Positions 9,110-17,754 of a stretch of DNA of 64,000 nucleotides are shown one piece after another; within the stretch, counting starts at the first letter, position 1, and each line of letters begins with the position of its first letter. The notes under the pieces are model-generated. The model was not told the DNA's origin and searched no databases. It worked only from the letters and a program-made list of their open reading frames with translations. Source of the DNA: Runella zeae DSM 19591 (GTDB lineage Bacteria > Bacteroidota > Bacteroidia > Cytophagales > Spirosomataceae); the NCBI RefSeq assembly GCF_000423565.1, contig NZ_KE384036.1, forward strand, positions 372,001 through 436,000, in the 5' to 3' direction. The position numbers were made by a program, and so were the translations under genes.

Positions 9110-10423
9110 TTATTTCAATTCACCAGCTTTGATTTCACGCGTCCAAAGCGGCTTATTTTGGGCATCGTACACACTTACTTTTAGCACCCTTTCTTTGGCT
9201 GGACCTGTCACTTCAAAAATGCCAAAATTTCGGGTGTTTTCAACCGTAGTCCCTTCCACAAAAGTAGCGGCCTTTTTTTCTACATCATTGGGTTTTCCAG
9301 CCCCTGAAGTAAGAGGAGAAATCGTAAAATCGTAGAGGGGATAAGTCCCAAAACGCTCCAACTTGTGCAAAGCCGTGTGGTGGCGGTCACCTGTCAAAAA
9401 TACCACACCTGAGATTTTGGCATCCGCAATTTTTTGAAGAAAACGTGCCCGTTCTTCACCATAAGTTGCATAGTTTTCAAACAAATTGGCCGCGTTGATT
9501 ACTTGCCCACCCGTCACGATAAATTTAAAAGATGCTTTGCTATTGATGAGTGCATCGATAAGCCATTGAATTTGGGCATCACCAAAATAGGTGCGGTCGT
9601 CGATGCGATTGTTGGGACTACGAAACCAGCGATCGTCCAATAAAAAAAACTGCACATCATTCCATTCAAAAGTACCCGTGCAGGCACCTTCAAAAATATA
9701 ATTAGGATTTCCCCAAAAAAGCCGAAAAGCTTCCGAAGTAACATTTTTGAGTGCAAAGCTACGATCGGCGTCATTGGGGCCATAGTCATGGTCGTCCCAA
9801 ATAGCATAATGATGCACCGAGCCTAGCAAAGGCTGTAGCTCTGGCAACGACCGCGTGTGGGTATAGCGATAAAGCACTCCCGTACGGGTATTCCAATCAG
9901 GGTCACGGGTGTAAGTATTGTCGCCGCCCCACACCATAAAATCAGGTTTTTGGGCGGCAATGCTTTTGAAAATCTCATATTCTCCGCCGTAAGCATTGGG
10001 GCGGTCGTAGGGGGCATCGTTGATGTAAGCACAGCTCCCAAAAGCAAATTTCAAGGCCGGTGGGTCGGTGCGCCATTGCCATAAAGTCTGCGACTGAAAA
10101 CTGAGCTGATAGCTAATATTTGCTTTTTTGCCATCAATCCACACTTCATAATCATACTTCTTGCTAGGCTGTACTTGGTCCGCAACCAAGCGTGCAACAA
10201 AAGCGGTATTTTTGGCGGTAGTTACCTCATCTGTACTTAGTTTTTGGGCAGAATTCCCTTGTTCCCAATACATAAACTTCACCTTAGCGGCTTGCTTGGT
10301 TTGTACCCAAAGTAGCACTTCTCGCATCTCCGAATAGCCCACCATAGGCCCTGACTGAATCTGCGCTAAGCCATTCAAAGCGCAAAAAAACATAAGAGAA
10401 AAAAGAAAGGAGATTTTCTTCAT
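9110..10423 (-). CDS. PhoD-like alkaline phosphatase/phosphodiesterase, secreted
   Basis: A 437-residue protein with a signal peptide (ends about GLAQ, residue 20). An N-terminal fibronectin-like domain is followed by the metallophosphatase core: GSCAYIND, WGGDNTYTRD, AIWDDHDYGPND and LTGDRHHTAL, the metal-binding blocks of the PhoD family. It probably releases phosphate from phosphodiesters or monoesters outside the inner membrane. The signal is Sec-like, not the twin-arginine type of classical PhoD. No Pho box was identified. Confidence 0.9.
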   Translation of the reverse strand: MKKISFLFSLMFFCALNGLAQIQSGPMVGYSEMREVLLWVQTKQAAKVKFMYWEQGNSAQKLSTDEVTTAKNTAFVARLVADQVQPSKKYDYEVWIDGKKANISYQLSFQSQTLWQWRTDPPALKFAFGSCAYINDAPYDRPNAYGGEYEIFKSIAAQKPDFMVWGGDNTYTRDPDWNTRTGVLYRYTHTRSLPELQPLLGSVHHYAIWDDHDYGPNDADRSFALKNVTSEAFRLFWGNPNYIFEGACTGTFEWNDVQFFLLDDRWFRSPNNRIDDRTYFGDAQIQWLIDALINSKASFKFIVTGGQVINAANLFENYATYGEERARFLQKIADAKISGVVFLTGDRHHTALHKLERFGTYPLYDFTISPLTSGAGKPNDVEKKAATFVEGTTVENTRNFGIFEVTGPAKERVLKVSVYDAQNKPLWTREIKAGELK

Positions 10424-10519
10424 GGTTATCGTTATTTTTGATGCAAGTTAAAAAACAAATGCGGAGTCAAAATCCGCGTGGGCAGGTTTTGGTGTAAAGT
10501 TTTTGTAAACTTCTATCTG

Positions 10520-11254
10520 ATGAAAGACCTTTTCTCTGGCCATGCGCATGAGTATGCGCTCTATCGTCCCACTTACCCTACCGCTCTGTATGAATGGGTA
10601 TTTAGTCATGTCAAGCAGTTTGATTGTGCCTGGGACTGCGGCACTGGCAACGGCCAAGTGGCTTCGGTGCTAGCGCAGCGTTTTAAGCAAGTAGAAGCCA
10701 CTGACCTCAGTCAAGCCCAAATCAGTCAGGCAGTAGCACTGCCCAATGTACATTATCAAACTTCCCCTGCCGAACACACCCCTTTCCTAGACGCTACTTT
10801 CGACCTCATTACGGTAGGCCAAGCGCTTCATTGGTTTGATTTTGGAGCGTTTCATGCCGAAGTAAAAAGAGTTGCCAAAAAAGATGCTATCATTTCGGTA
10901 TGGGGGTATGAGCTATTGCATATTTCACCCGAAATCGACGCTATCATTGGGGATTTTTATCGCAATGTGGTAGGAGCATTTTGGGACGCTGAACGGCGGC
11001 ATACAGAAAACAAATACACCGATATTCCTTTTCCGTATCGCAATGTTGATAAAAAAGTTTTTCCACAACAATATGATTGGACTCTTACACAGCTTTGTTT
11101 GTATCTCAATACGTGGTCGAGCGTACGTAAATTTGAAAAAACCAACGGCTTTAATCCTATTCCTGCCTTAGAAGAAAAACTCTCTCTCCTGTGGGGCACG
11201 TCTTCTACCTTACCCGTCACCTTTCCAGTATTTGCCCAGCTTGGCATCGTATAA
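10520..11254 (+). CDS. Class I SAM-dependent methyltransferase
   Basis: I place the start at the ATG at 10520 (MKDLFSGHAHEYALYRPTYP), the usual N-terminus for this family; an in-frame upstream ATG at 10478 adds 14 unlikely residues. The 244-residue protein has motif I DCGTGNGQVA at about 39-48 and a Methyltransf_11-type core (ATDLSQAQI, then PFLDATFDLITVGQALHWF). Related proteins are annotated as trans-aconitate or ubiquinone-type methyltransferases, but the substrate here is unknown. It stands alone between divergent and codirectional neighbours. Confidence 0.88.
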   Translation: MKDLFSGHAHEYALYRPTYPTALYEWVFSHVKQFDCAWDCGTGNGQVASVLAQRFKQVEATDLSQAQISQAVALPNVHYQTSPAEHTPFLDATFDLITVGQALHWFDFGAFHAEVKRVAKKDAIISVWGYELLHISPEIDAIIGDFYRNVVGAFWDAERRHTENKYTDIPFPYRNVDKKVFPQQYDWTLTQLCLYLNTWSSVRKFEKTNGFNPIPALEEKLSLLWGTSSTLPVTFPVFAQLGIV

Positions 11255-11399
11255 ATTTCTTCTTACCCCCAATCATCTGCCCCATTATCAGGACTTTAAT
11301 ACTTCATTCCGTTAAATAAAATCACGGAAGAGAGTTAGGTATTGCTATCTTTTTTTGAAAAATTTGTTTTTCATTGTTCAATTTTATCAATTACTTACC

Positions 11400-12074
11400 A
11401 TGAAATCTCTCGTTATCACGCTACTAGGTTTGGCCATTTCTGCCTCCTCTTTTGCCCAAATTTCCAACGACAATAGCCTTAGTGTACAAATCGACGGCAA
11501 AGAATACAAGACCGCCCCGCGCCGTATCAGGATTGGCCCCACATGGTATATTACCGCCAACGCCGTTAAGCCCGATAAGTCTTTGCGTTTTTGGTTTTTT
11601 TCGTCAGAAGGAAAAGAAGTCCCTAGTCCAGGGCTATACAAGATTGTGGATGAAGATTATGGTTCCAACAAAAAAACCATGAAAGAATTAACCGAAGATG
11701 GCAAATACAAGGGCATCGCCGTAGTCCGGTATGCCGAAGAAACCCGTAGCCCTCGTATGGAATTTCACATGGGAAAATCGCGCCGCGAAAACGGTGGTGA
11801 AATAGAAATTACGGCTTCGTCCGAAAAAACCCTAGAAGGTAAATTCAACGCTACCCTCGACGGCACTTACTGGAAAGAACGCACAAGCTCGACGGTTTTT
11901 GGAGGCGTAGGGCGTATTATCAACAAAATGGAAGACAAAGCCATCACAAGTGCCACAGGCTACGATTCGGACATTGATCCCGAAAAGTGGGACTACAAAA
12001 AACAATCCCAAAAAGATGAGATTGTACTCAAAGACGGGCTTTTTAAATTGGTGTTGATGAAAGAAGAAAAATAA
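11400..12074 (+). CDS. Secreted protein of unknown function
   Basis: The ATG at 11400 gives a standard signal peptide (MKSLVITLLGLAISASSFAQ) and a 224-residue protein; the longer in-frame form would bury the signal. The mature part is rich in beta-strand patterns, Lys and Glu, with no motif I recognise. A TATCTTTT near 11346 is a near match to the -7 promoter element. It precedes lysA by 124 bases, but a separate lysA promoter suggests independent expression. Confidence 0.75.
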   Translation: MKSLVITLLGLAISASSFAQISNDNSLSVQIDGKEYKTAPRRIRIGPTWYITANAVKPDKSLRFWFFSSEGKEVPSPGLYKIVDEDYGSNKKTMKELTEDGKYKGIAVVRYAEETRSPRMEFHMGKSRRENGGEIEITASSEKTLEGKFNATLDGTYWKERTSSTVFGGVGRIINKMEDKAITSATGYDSDIDPEKWDYKKQSQKDEIVLKDGLFKLVLMKEEK

Positions 12075-12127
12075 GCTACCGCACCGGAATGTTGTGTTAT
12101 ATTTTTTCGCTAAAAGAAACCATTGAC

Positions 12128-12135
12128 TATCTTTG
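12128..12135 (+). promoter_or_regulatory. Candidate -7 element of the lysA promoter
   Basis: TATCTTTG is an exact match to TAnnTTTG, 63 bases before the lysA start. No TTG lies at the usual -33 distance. It supports lysA having its own promoter rather than depending on the upstream gene. Confidence 0.5.
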
Positions 12136-12198
12136 CGCCTCAAAATCTGGAACATCGCCCAATAGCCCTTTGGAAGAGTTCTGTAATTTAGTCGCTCT

Positions 12199-13437
12199 GT
12201 GAAAATCAATAACAACCAATACGAAATACAAGGCATTCCGGTGCTGGATATTGCCCAGCAATTTGGCACTCCTCTTTATGTGTATGATGCCGATACAATT
12301 GTAGAAAAAATCAATCAATTACGTAGCGCTTTTGCGACGGTTGATTTGAAAATAAAGTTTGCTTGCAAAGCCCTCACCAATATCTCTATTCTCCAACTCA
12401 TGCGCCAAAATGGCGTCGGGATTGATGTGGTATCTCCCCAAGAATTAGCGTTAGGATTACATGCAGGCTACCAAGGTAGCGACATTACGTTTACGCCAAG
12501 TGGAGTATCTTTTGACGAAATCGAAACCGCAGTTGCAGCAGGGGCGATTATCAATTTGGATAACCTTTCGGTGCTTCAAAAATTTGGTGAAAAATACGGC
12601 ACTAGTGTACCTTGCATGATTCGGATTAAGCCCAATGTGGCAGCGGGTGGCAACGCCAAAATCATGACGGCTCATGAAGGTTCAAAATTTGGAATTGACA
12701 TTCGTCAACGCGACGAAATCCTTCAAATCGTCAATCAATATGATATAAACGTGGTGGGTCTGCACCAGCATACCGGCTCCGACATCAAAGAAGCCGAAGC
12801 CTTTGTACGCGCAGCAGACATCATTTTTGAATTTGCAGCTTCTTTTCCTAAACTCCAAATCATCGACTTGGGAGGAGGATTTAAAGTATCCTATAAAGAA
12901 GGAGACCCTATCACTGCGATGCCCGAACTGGGAGCTCAACTTAGCGAAGCTTTTCACCAACTAAGCCAAAAGCTAGGCCGCAAACTTCAACTTTGGTTTG
13001 AGCCAGGCAAGTTTTTGGTAAGCGAATCAGGGGTTCTTTTGGTCAACGCCAATGTAGTGAAACCAACCCCTAATCGTACTTTTGTGGGGGTCAACTCAGG
13101 ACTGAATCACTTGATTCGCCCTATGATGTATGGCTCTTATCATCATATCGTGAATGTTTCTAATCCAGTAAGTACACACACCTATACTTATGATGTGGTA
13201 GGGTATATTTGCGAAACTGATACCTTTGCAGAAGCAAGAACCCTCAATGAAGTACACGAAAACGACGTGCTTGCGCTACTCAACGCAGGAGCCTATGGAT
13301 TTACGATGAGTAGCCAATACAACAGCCGCTTTCGTCCCGCCGAAGTACTTGTGTATCAAGGTAAAGCACACCTCATCAGAGCTCGCGAAACGATGGAAGA
13401 TATATTACGAAATCAAATTCTTTTAAATATTCAATAA
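12199..13437 (+). CDS. lysA: Diaminopimelate decarboxylase
   Basis: This 412-residue PLP enzyme decarboxylates meso-diaminopimelate to L-lysine, the last step of lysine synthesis. K57 in FACKALTN is the expected PLP lysine; HQHTGSD, DLGGGFKV and EPGKFLVSESG follow in family order. The C-terminal substrate site reads YICETDTF and NAGAYGFTMSSQYN. The start is GTG at 12199, which gives the expected N-terminus; no in-frame ATG lies nearby upstream. No other lysine gene is adjacent. Confidence 0.95.
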   Translation: MKINNNQYEIQGIPVLDIAQQFGTPLYVYDADTIVEKINQLRSAFATVDLKIKFACKALTNISILQLMRQNGVGIDVVSPQELALGLHAGYQGSDITFTPSGVSFDEIETAVAAGAIINLDNLSVLQKFGEKYGTSVPCMIRIKPNVAAGGNAKIMTAHEGSKFGIDIRQRDEILQIVNQYDINVVGLHQHTGSDIKEAEAFVRAADIIFEFAASFPKLQIIDLGGGFKVSYKEGDPITAMPELGAQLSEAFHQLSQKLGRKLQLWFEPGKFLVSESGVLLVNANVVKPTPNRTFVGVNSGLNHLIRPMMYGSYHHIVNVSNPVSTHTYTYDVVGYICETDTFAEARTLNEVHENDVLALLNAGAYGFTMSSQYNSRFRPAEVLVYQGKAHLIRARETMEDILRNQILLNIQ

Positions 13438-13528
13438 TCACAGGGAAAGAGTTCAAACAATAGGGTTAAGACTTTATTTCAAAAAGAACTATTTACCTTT
13501 TACTAAAACATAGATTCACTCATTTGAT

Positions 13529-14242
13529 ATGGGACGCGCGTTTGAATACCGAAAAGCAAGTAAACTAAAGCGGTGGGGAATGATGGCCAAAACCTTCACC
13601 CGTATTGGTAAGGATATTGTAATGGCCGTAAAAGCGGGAGGTTCTGATCCTCAAAACAACTCACGCTTACGTGCTATCATCCAAAATGCCAAAGCGGCCA
13701 ATATGCCCAAAGACAACGTCGAAAGGGCGATCAAGCGTGCCGTGTCTAAAGACCAAGAAGACTACAAAGAAGTAGTATATGAAGGAAAAGGCCCGCACGG
13801 AATTGCGATTTTGATTGAAGCCACTACCGACAACACCAACCGTACCGTAGCCAATGTGCGTAGCTATTTCAACAAGCTTGGCGGTACACTTGGCACGTCG
13901 GGTATGCTCGATTACTTGTTTGACCGTAAATGTGTATTCAAAATTTCAGCCGACAATATCGACCTCGAAGAGCTAGAGTTTGAATTGATTGATTATGGTG
14001 CCGAAGAAGTATTTTTGGACGAAGACACCAACGAAATCAACATCTACGGAGAGTTTACGGCCTACGGAAGCCTCCAAACCTTTTTGGAAGAAAAAGGCTA
14101 TGAACTAAAAGGAGCGGAATTTACCCGCATCCCGACGGAGCTCAAAGAGCTTACCGAAGAGCAAGCTGCCGAAGTGGATAAGCTCATTGAGCGCATTGAA
14201 GAAGACGACGATGTTCAGAATGTATATACCAATATGAAATAA
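13529..14242 (+). CDS. YebC/PmpR-family protein
   Basis: A 237-residue member of the YebC/PmpR (TACO1) family. The N-terminus (MGRAFEYRKASKLKRWGMMAKTF) carries the family motif; the canonical form is GHSKW...RK...DA..., so GRAFEYRKASK is the Bacteroidota variant. NMPKDNVERAIKRA and GPHGIAILIEATTDN are conserved blocks. Family members were described as transcription factors and more recently linked to translation of proline-rich stretches, so its role is left open. It is followed by a strong terminator. Confidence 0.93.
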   Translation: MGRAFEYRKASKLKRWGMMAKTFTRIGKDIVMAVKAGGSDPQNNSRLRAIIQNAKAANMPKDNVERAIKRAVSKDQEDYKEVVYEGKGPHGIAILIEATTDNTNRTVANVRSYFNKLGGTLGTSGMLDYLFDRKCVFKISADNIDLEELEFELIDYGAEEVFLDEDTNEINIYGEFTAYGSLQTFLEEKGYELKGAEFTRIPTELKELTEEQAAEVDKLIERIEEDDDVQNVYTNMK

Positions 14243-14263
14243 GCCTCTCTTGGCTTATTGTAC

Positions 14264-14293
14264 AAAAGCGCGGACTATTACCGCGCTTTTTTT
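14264..14293 (+). terminator. Terminator of the YebC-family gene, inside the 3' end of the convergent gene
   Basis: Bases 14264-14273 pair perfectly with 14281-14290 around a 7-base loop, followed by a T run (14287-14293). The loop contains the TAA stop codon of the convergent FG-GAP gene and the right arm encodes its last residues, so one element serves both genes. On the minus strand only four T follow, so termination is stronger in the plus direction. Confidence 0.88.
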
Positions 14294-17200
14294 ATGTCGC
14301 CCAAAGGCTTAAAAACTTTCAAGCTATCCGCATTTGAGCCTACGATGAGTGCTGTATGAGTATCTTTGAGGGTGATTTTAGCTACCGTTTTGGCATCACT
14401 TCTCACCCAAAATCCTGATTTAGAAGTAGAAAGTGGCGTAAAATTCCCACGACCATCGCCCTTCAGTACCCATCCTTGCGAGGCATCGTAGCGCCCCGTT
14501 AGTGACTCTGTTGCGTACGAATTACCTACTGCCACAATATCTAATTTCCCATCTTTATCAAAATCAAGCGGTAAAATATCGTTTATAGGCGCAACTTGAG
14601 CAGCCGTAGGAAGAAGTTTGGTTTTGAAATGTCCATTACCTAGATTTTCTATATACACGGAGGCTAGAGTATTGGCTTCTTCTTTGTACATTCCTTCTTG
14701 GTCTTCCTTCGAAAACAAATCATCAAAGCCCATTTTACCGTATTTATGATAATACAAGACCTTCCGCTTAAGGCTTGCTACTTGCTCCACCATCGTTCCG
14801 CGCGGATGTGCGGGATACTCTCGACCGTCATTGTATAGCGATAAAAAAGCGTCATAATTGCCATTATTATCAAAATCTTTGGCTCTGACCCTCACAGGTT
14901 GTTGCTCAGAAGCCCGATAACGAGAATTCAAGCCCAAATTTCCTAATACAAAATCTACATCACCGTCATTGTCAAAATCAGCGGTGGCCAAGCTGTTATA
15001 CCATCCTTTTTGCTGATTTAGATCATGCTCTACTTTTTGTAATGATTTGCCTTGCTTGTTTTTGAACATCAAAAGGGGCATAAATTCTCCCGTCACTACC
15101 AAATCAGGCCAGTGGTCATTGTCCATATCCACCCATTGAGCCGTCGTTACCATACCAATCGTGGCAAGTTCGGGATTCAATTGGGCGGTCACATCCGTAA
15201 ATTTCAATTTATCTGATTGACCTTTGGGAGTATCGTTTCGGAGTATATAGCTACGCGCAGGCTGCGGCCACTTTCGCGGTACTACCCTTCCACCTACAAA
15301 CAAATCCAGATCACCATCATGGTCATAATCAGCCGCTACCACACACGAGCCACTAGCCGTAGTAAGGGGCAGTGCCTGCGAGGCAGCACTGAAATTGCCC
15401 TTGCCGTCATTCACAAAAAGCATATCTTGATAGGCATCGGCATCGGCAAACTCATTCCCGCCTGCTACACAATACAAATCATTGTCACCGTCATTGTCAG
15501 CGTCAAAAAGTAATACGCCCGTTTCTTCTTGTCTTTTTTCGACAAGCTGATTGGTCATGTTTTTTTTGATAAACCCTTGGGGAGTTTGTACAAAAAAACA
15601 TCCGCTATGACGCGAAGCACCTGCCACATAAAAATCTTCTAGCCCGTCGCCGTTGACATCTCCAACGGCAATTTTAGGACCTTGCCTTGAGTAACGGTGC
15701 GGCAAAGTGGGTTGATAATTAAAATCCATGTAATCGTTTTCTTCATGCATAAAAGAAATACCCAAAGACTGACTCACTTCCTTCCAAAGCGGGCTTTCGA
15801 GCGTTTGGGGTAGCTCGCGATTGCCATTTTTAGCCTCTTTTTCGGCAAGCACCAAAGTCTGATTTGGACTTATGTTTTTTAATAATTGGCGTTTTCCTGA
15901 AGACCATTTTATTTCAAGTGAATCAATCGAAGGAGTATTGCCCAAACCAAAATATTCCACATTTTCGACCGAAGACAAATAACCCCGTTGAAGGGTATGC
16001 TCGGCATACTGCTGCTGTTGCTGATGCCAAAGGGTGATTTTGGCGCCGATTCCTTCCAAATTACCTATTTCGCCTTTGAGTTTAATTTTCAAAAAATGAT
16101 TGTTTTTGGGTTCTGCGTCTTTGCTTCGAGCATTGTTTTGATACACAAAAGCCTCATCGTTAAGATTGTTCATGATAAGGTCTAAGTCACCATCATCATC
16201 AAAATCGGCATAGGCAGTACCATTGCTAAAGGTCTTTTCGGGCAAGCCCCATTGGGGAGCTTTATTGGTAAATGTCAAATCTTTGTTATTGATAAACAAC
16301 CAATTGGGCTTTTTAACCTCCCCCAACTCATTGGCTTTTTCGCGCAATTGTTGAATTTTCGACGTTTTCCCACCAAAATTGTATTCATTGGCATAAGACG
16401 TAAAATCCATATCGGTCACATCTTTGACATAGCCATTGGTAATCAGCAAGTCTTTCCAGCCATCCAAGTTAAAATCTGCAAAAAGCGGCCCCCAACTCCA
16501 GTCAGTAGCAGCCACGCCAGCCATGTATCCAATGTCAGAGAAAGTCACAGCACCCTTGCCAAGGCCAACGGGGCCATTGTTGAGTTGGAGCATATTCCTA
16601 ACAAACTGCGGCTGATAGCCTTTCAAAAGTTGTTGCTCATATTTGTCATGCGTCACGGTCGGAAACATCGTTTTTTGCCGTAGATTGTCTTCGGGAAGCA
16701 TATCTACTACACACAAATCCTCCAATCCGTCGTTGTTGAAATCGGCCATATCTACACCCATTGAGTTGTGGGATTGATGCGCCAAATAATCCGCTATTTT
16801 GTTACTAAATGTACCATTACGATTATTGATGTAAAGATGATCGTTGGATTGAAAATCATTTGCCACATACACATCCGACCAGCCATCTCCATTAAAATCT
16901 TTGACCACTATCCCTAGCCCCCAGCCTTCTATCTGAATTCCAGCTTCTTTTGATACGTCTGTAAAATGTGGAAAATTAGGCGAAGCTACACCCGAACTTT
17001 TGGGAAGAGAGCCATCATTTCGTAACAGTTTGTCCTGACTATTGCCGGTACCGTCGGTGCGTTGCCCCATGATTTCGTTTCGGTTAAAATCTTCATGAGA
17101 ATTGTTGCAGAGATAAACATCCAAATCCCCGTCGTGGTCATAGTCAAAAAAAGCCGCTTGGGTAGCATAGGCCGAATCGGCCAGCCCTGCTTCGGCCGCC

Positions 17201-17691
17201 ACTTCCCGAAAAGTAGGAATGCCTTCTTTGTTGTTTCCTTCGTTTAAAAAAAGCAGATTAGGCGCAGGTTTGTTTTTTTGAGGAAAAGCCGTAGAAACAT
17301 AAATATCCAGCCAACCGTCTTGGTTAATATCAATCATAGCGACCCCCGTACACCAGTAAGCGGTCTCGGTACGCGCTATTTTGGTAATATCCTTAAACCG
17401 AATCTTTTCTTCTTGGCTTTCATTTAAGTAGAGCTTACTACTTACCATATTTCCCGCCAAAAACACATCGGGCTTACCGTCATTGTTGACATCGCCTACG
17501 CCTACACCTCCTCCATTGTAGATGTATTCAAAATTAAACACATTGAGCGTGTCGTTTTCTTGGATATCGTTTCGGAAATCAATGCCCGTTTGGGAGGCAT
17601 CTAGCCGCGAGAAGAGGGTATCATCCGACTGGCAGCCCATAAGAACGCTCAGTAGCCCTATCACAAACAAAGGAATCAGTCTAGTACTCAT
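14278..17691 (-). CDS. FG-GAP/VCBS-repeat lipoprotein with ASPIC/UnbV domain
   Basis: The 1137-residue protein begins with a lipoprotein signal (MSTRLIPLFVIGLLSVLMGC, Cys20). I count about 14 calcium-binding FG-GAP-type motifs of the form DxNxDGxxD, seven before and seven after a central ASPIC/UnbV region at about 545-625 (GAKITLW, then YFGLGNTPSIDSLEIKWSSG). The repeats predict two beta-propellers, probably on the cell surface. It lies just downstream of susC-susD, a pairing common in Cytophagales, but a terminator after susD (17706-17736) suggests partly separate expression. Its job is unknown; a substrate-binding partner of the SusCD system is the simplest inference. Confidence 0.9.
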   Translation of the reverse strand: MSTRLIPLFVIGLLSVLMGCQSDDTLFSRLDASQTGIDFRNDIQENDTLNVFNFEYIYNGGGVGVGDVNNDGKPDVFLAGNMVSSKLYLNESQEEKIRFKDITKIARTETAYWCTGVAMIDINQDGWLDIYVSTAFPQKNKPAPNLLFLNEGNNKEGIPTFREVAAEAGLADSAYATQAAFFDYDHDGDLDVYLCNNSHEDFNRNEIMGQRTDGTGNSQDKLLRNDGSLPKSSGVASPNFPHFTDVSKEAGIQIEGWGLGIVVKDFNGDGWSDVYVANDFQSNDHLYINNRNGTFSNKIADYLAHQSHNSMGVDMADFNNDGLEDLCVVDMLPEDNLRQKTMFPTVTHDKYEQQLLKGYQPQFVRNMLQLNNGPVGLGKGAVTFSDIGYMAGVAATDWSWGPLFADFNLDGWKDLLITNGYVKDVTDMDFTSYANEYNFGGKTSKIQQLREKANELGEVKKPNWLFINNKDLTFTNKAPQWGLPEKTFSNGTAYADFDDDGDLDLIMNNLNDEAFVYQNNARSKDAEPKNNHFLKIKLKGEIGNLEGIGAKITLWHQQQQQYAEHTLQRGYLSSVENVEYFGLGNTPSIDSLEIKWSSGKRQLLKNISPNQTLVLAEKEAKNGNRELPQTLESPLWKEVSQSLGISFMHEENDYMDFNYQPTLPHRYSRQGPKIAVGDVNGDGLEDFYVAGASRHSGCFFVQTPQGFIKKNMTNQLVEKRQEETGVLLFDADNDGDNDLYCVAGGNEFADADAYQDMLFVNDGKGNFSAASQALPLTTASGSCVVAADYDHDGDLDLFVGGRVVPRKWPQPARSYILRNDTPKGQSDKLKFTDVTAQLNPELATIGMVTTAQWVDMDNDHWPDLVVTGEFMPLLMFKNKQGKSLQKVEHDLNQQKGWYNSLATADFDNDGDVDFVLGNLGLNSRYRASEQQPVRVRAKDFDNNGNYDAFLSLYNDGREYPAHPRGTMVEQVASLKRKVLYYHKYGKMGFDDLFSKEDQEGMYKEEANTLASVYIENLGNGHFKTKLLPTAAQVAPINDILPLDFDKDGKLDIVAVGNSYATESLTGRYDASQGWVLKGDGRGNFTPLSTSKSGFWVRSDAKTVAKITLKDTHTALIVGSNADSLKVFKPLGDIKKAR

Positions 17692-17705
17692 ATCACAAAT
17701 TTATG

Positions 17706-17736
17706 AAAAAAAGCCCCTCCAAATCGAAGGGGCTTT
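17706..17736 (-). terminator. Terminator after susD
   Basis: Bases 17710-17718 pair with 17728-17736 around a 9-base loop; on the minus strand a run of seven T ends the structure. It lies 19 bases past the susD stop codon and 14 bases before the FG-GAP gene start, so read-through or a promoter in this short gap must feed that gene. Confidence 0.85.
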
Positions 17737-17754
17737 GTCAATGAAGCCTTCAAA

